NCBI GenBank assembly: GCA_915063485.1
Contig: CAJZDJ010000090.1
Coordinates: 1 to 7,033, forward strand
Direction: 5' to 3'
From: an uncultured Actinomyces sp.
GTDB lineage: Bacteria; Actinomycetota; Actinomycetes; Actinomycetales; Actinomycetaceae
DNA length: 7,033 nt
Each line of letters begins with the position of its first letter. Within the stretch, counting starts at the first letter, position 1. Under the pieces are notes generated by a model, which was not told the origin of the DNA, did not search any database, and was given only the letters and a program-made list of their open reading frames with translations. The translations under genes and the position numbers were made by a program. Shown one piece after another: positions 5,785 through 7,033 of the stretch.

Positions 5785-6744
5785 ATGACAAATCAAGCCG
5801 GCCTAGATGTACTAACAATAGGGCGTAGTGGTGTTGATATCTACCCCTTACAAACTGGCGTACACCTTGAAGATGTAGAAAGTTTCGGCAAATTCCTGGG
5901 CGGATCTCCCACCAACGTGGCCGTGGCCGCTGCCCGCCTAGGTCACACCAGCGGGGTGATCACCGGCGTAGGTGACGATCCTTTTGGTCGTTTCGTGCAG
6001 CGTGAGATGCGCCGCCTAGGTGTGAGCGACGCAAATGTAGTCACCGTGCCTGACTTTCACACCCCCGTCACCTTTTGTGAGATTTTTCCCCCCGACAACT
6101 TCCCCCTCTACTTCTATCGCGAGCCCAGCGCCCCCGACCTAGAAGTGCTACCCCAGCAAGTGGACTGGGCCGCCGTCGAAAACGCCAAAATCTTTTGGTT
6201 CACCGTAACCGGCCTGTCACGAGAGCGCTCCCTGCAGGTACACGCCACCGCCCTGTCACGTCGCAACAAGCGCCCCTACACCATTGTTGACCTGGACTAT
6301 CGTGAAAACCTGTGGGCCTACCCGCAGCAAGCCAGCGAACGCGTGTGGAATGTGCTCGAAAGCGTAGACGTAGCCATCGGTAACCGCGAAGAGTGCGCCG
6401 TCGCCGTCGGAGAAACCGAACCCGAACGCGCCGCAGACGCCCTACTAGAGCGAGGCGTGGAACTAGCCATTGTCAAGCAAGGCCCGCGCGGCACCCTAGC
6501 CAAGACCCGCGACGAAAGCGTGTGGGTGCCGGCCACTAAAGTAAACGTAACCAACGGCCTAGGTGCCGGCGACGCCTTCGGTGGATCTATCTGCCACGGC
6601 CTACTAGAAGGCTGGGGTCTGGAAAAAATGATCAAGGCCGCCTCTCTCTCGGGCGCGCTGGTGGCTTCACGTCTAGAGTGCTCCACCGCCATGCCCACTC
6701 GCGCCGAACTAGAAACCATGCTCGAAACCGGTGACGTACTGTGA
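5785..6744 (+). CDS. iolC: 5-Dehydro-2-deoxygluconokinase (PfkB/ribokinase family)
   Basis: A 319-residue cytoplasmic kinase that phosphorylates 5-dehydro-2-deoxy-D-gluconate (DKG) at C6 with ATP, feeding the aldolase step of inositol catabolism. Seen: the N-terminal substrate-binding motif FLGGSPTNVAVAAARLG (residues 37-53), then GVGDDPFGRFV, VDLDYRENLW (168-177, a stretch characteristic of IolC), and the PfkB signature NGLGAGDAFGGS, in which Asp263 is the expected catalytic base and GAGD forms the anion hole. Length is normal to slightly short. The start is ATG 5785, with GGAAAGG ending 12 nt upstream, a somewhat long spacing. Its TGA overlaps the GTG of the next gene, so the two are coupled. 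Other sugar kinases of the family are possible, but the adjacent iolG and the barrel protein support IolC. Confidence 0.9.
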   Translation: MTNQAGLDVLTIGRSGVDIYPLQTGVHLEDVESFGKFLGGSPTNVAVAAARLGHTSGVITGVGDDPFGRFVQREMRRLGVSDANVVTVPDFHTPVTFCEIFPPDNFPLYFYREPSAPDLEVLPQQVDWAAVENAKIFWFTVTGLSRERSLQVHATALSRRNKRPYTIVDLDYRENLWAYPQQASERVWNVLESVDVAIGNREECAVAVGETEPERAADALLERGVELAIVKQGPRGTLAKTRDESVWVPATKVNVTNGLGAGDAFGGSICHGLLEGWGLEKMIKAASLSGALVASRLECSTAMPTRAELETMLETGDVL

Positions 6745-7033
6745 GCCTAATTGCCAAACTCTCCCAAATCCGTATGCACGAGCCTGAAGCTTTCGCTAAG
6801 GCTCTACGTCAGCGCCCCAAAGCTGACCTGGCGCAAATTGACGGCAATCTAATGATCATTGCCTGCGACCACCCCGCCCGTGGGGTACTGGGCCCTGACG
6901 GCGCCCTCGCCGCCGAGGAACCGCAGCGACCACCCCGCCCGTGGGGCACTGGGGCAGGCAAGGGCAATCTAGATGAATACCTGGTAGCTTGGGGCAAAGC
7001 CCTTCAGGCTCCCAATGTGCGCGGCCTAGTAAT
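6741..7033 (+). CDS. Aldolase-like (beta/alpha)8 protein of the inositol cluster (Cgl0159 type), partial, with internal repeat
   Basis: This frame starts at GTG 6741 inside the iolC stop (GTGA overlap) and is open to the right edge (97 complete codons). Seen: MSLIAKLSQIRMHEPEAFAK, then NLMIIACDHPARGVLG (residues 36-51) and LDEYLVAWGKALQAPNVRGLV near the edge. The DHPARG motif followed by an AL-x-x-P-x-V-x-G segment resembles the DeoC/LacD-like barrel protein found after iolC in actinobacteria such as C. glutamicum. It may be the aldolase acting on 2-deoxy-5-keto-gluconate 6-phosphate, but that role is inferred. Residues about 52-76 look wrong for the family: a low-complexity Pro/Arg/Gly stretch (EEPQRPPRPWGTGAG) results from a 28-bp repeat read one base out of frame. 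The gene may be intact with a duplicated segment, or it may carry a sequence error or frameshifts. No good ribosome site was found for the alternative ATG at 6774. Confidence 0.72.
   Translation, partial: MSLIAKLSQIRMHEPEAFAKALRQRPKADLAQIDGNLMIIACDHPARGVLGPDGALAAEEPQRPPRPWGTGAGKGNLDEYLVAWGKALQAPNVRGLV
6865..6892 (+). repeat. 28-bp direct repeat, copy 1 (in the DHPARG coding frame)
   Basis: This copy encodes the conserved DHPARGVLG segment of the barrel protein. It is repeated 61 bp downstream at 6926-6953 with a single difference (T6886 versus C6947). Confidence 0.9.
6926..6953 (+). repeat. 28-bp direct repeat, copy 2 (one base out of frame)
   Basis: 27 of 28 bases match copy 1. The offset of 61 bp is not a multiple of three, so the same DNA is translated here as QRPPRPWGTG instead of DHPARGVLG. 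In copy 2's own DHPARG frame, a TAG stop is reached at 6969-6971, so that frame cannot continue as it stands. Confidence 0.9.

Noticed and set aside
6809..6997. Minus-strand frame over the repeat region
   Set aside because: It is antisense to the barrel protein, Pro/Arg-rich from composition, with no start context or homology signs.

Overview
This window looks like actinobacterial chromosome. By eye the G+C content is moderately high (mid-50s %). The linkage iolC followed by a Cgl0159-type barrel protein under GntR-family control is the arrangement known from Corynebacterium and relatives. The frequent CTA leucine codons and CTAG tetranucleotides suggest an Actinomyces-like lineage rather than a very GC-rich one, but I cannot name the genus. 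No rRNA, tRNA, CRISPR array, IS element or phage gene is visible.

Layout: (1) Positions 1-991 hold a LacI-family regulator on the minus strand that runs off the left edge. (2) Only 55 bp away, a second, different LacI-family regulator runs divergently (1047-2111, +). (3) It converges on a minus-strand operon made of a transaldolase-family gene (3322-4398) and iolG, myo-inositol 2-dehydrogenase (2226-3212). A strong hairpin terminator (2139-2184) lies in the convergent gap, and a large nested hairpin (3245-3302) separates the two operon genes. (4) Upstream is a GntR/HutC-type regulator (4704-5459, -) with its own terminator. (5) A 325-bp divergent control region leads into a plus-strand operon, iolC (5-dehydro-2-deoxygluconokinase, 5785-6744), translationally coupled by a GTGA overlap to an aldolase-like (beta/alpha)8 protein (6741 to right edge). 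That last gene carries a peculiar out-of-frame 28-bp internal repeat.

Functionally this is a myo-inositol catabolic locus. IolG oxidises inositol to scyllo-inosose, and IolC phosphorylates 5-dehydro-2-deoxygluconate downstream in the same pathway. The GntR protein is the obvious local regulator. The same operator-like word (core TGTACTKACA, read on one strand or the other) sits exactly 2 bp upstream of a TTGAC[A/G] -35 box, with an 18-bp spacer to the -10, in front of both the transaldolase-iolG operon and the iolC operon. This predicts one regulator controlling two operons through the same promoter geometry. The roles of the transaldolase and of the two LacI proteins are inferred only from position.
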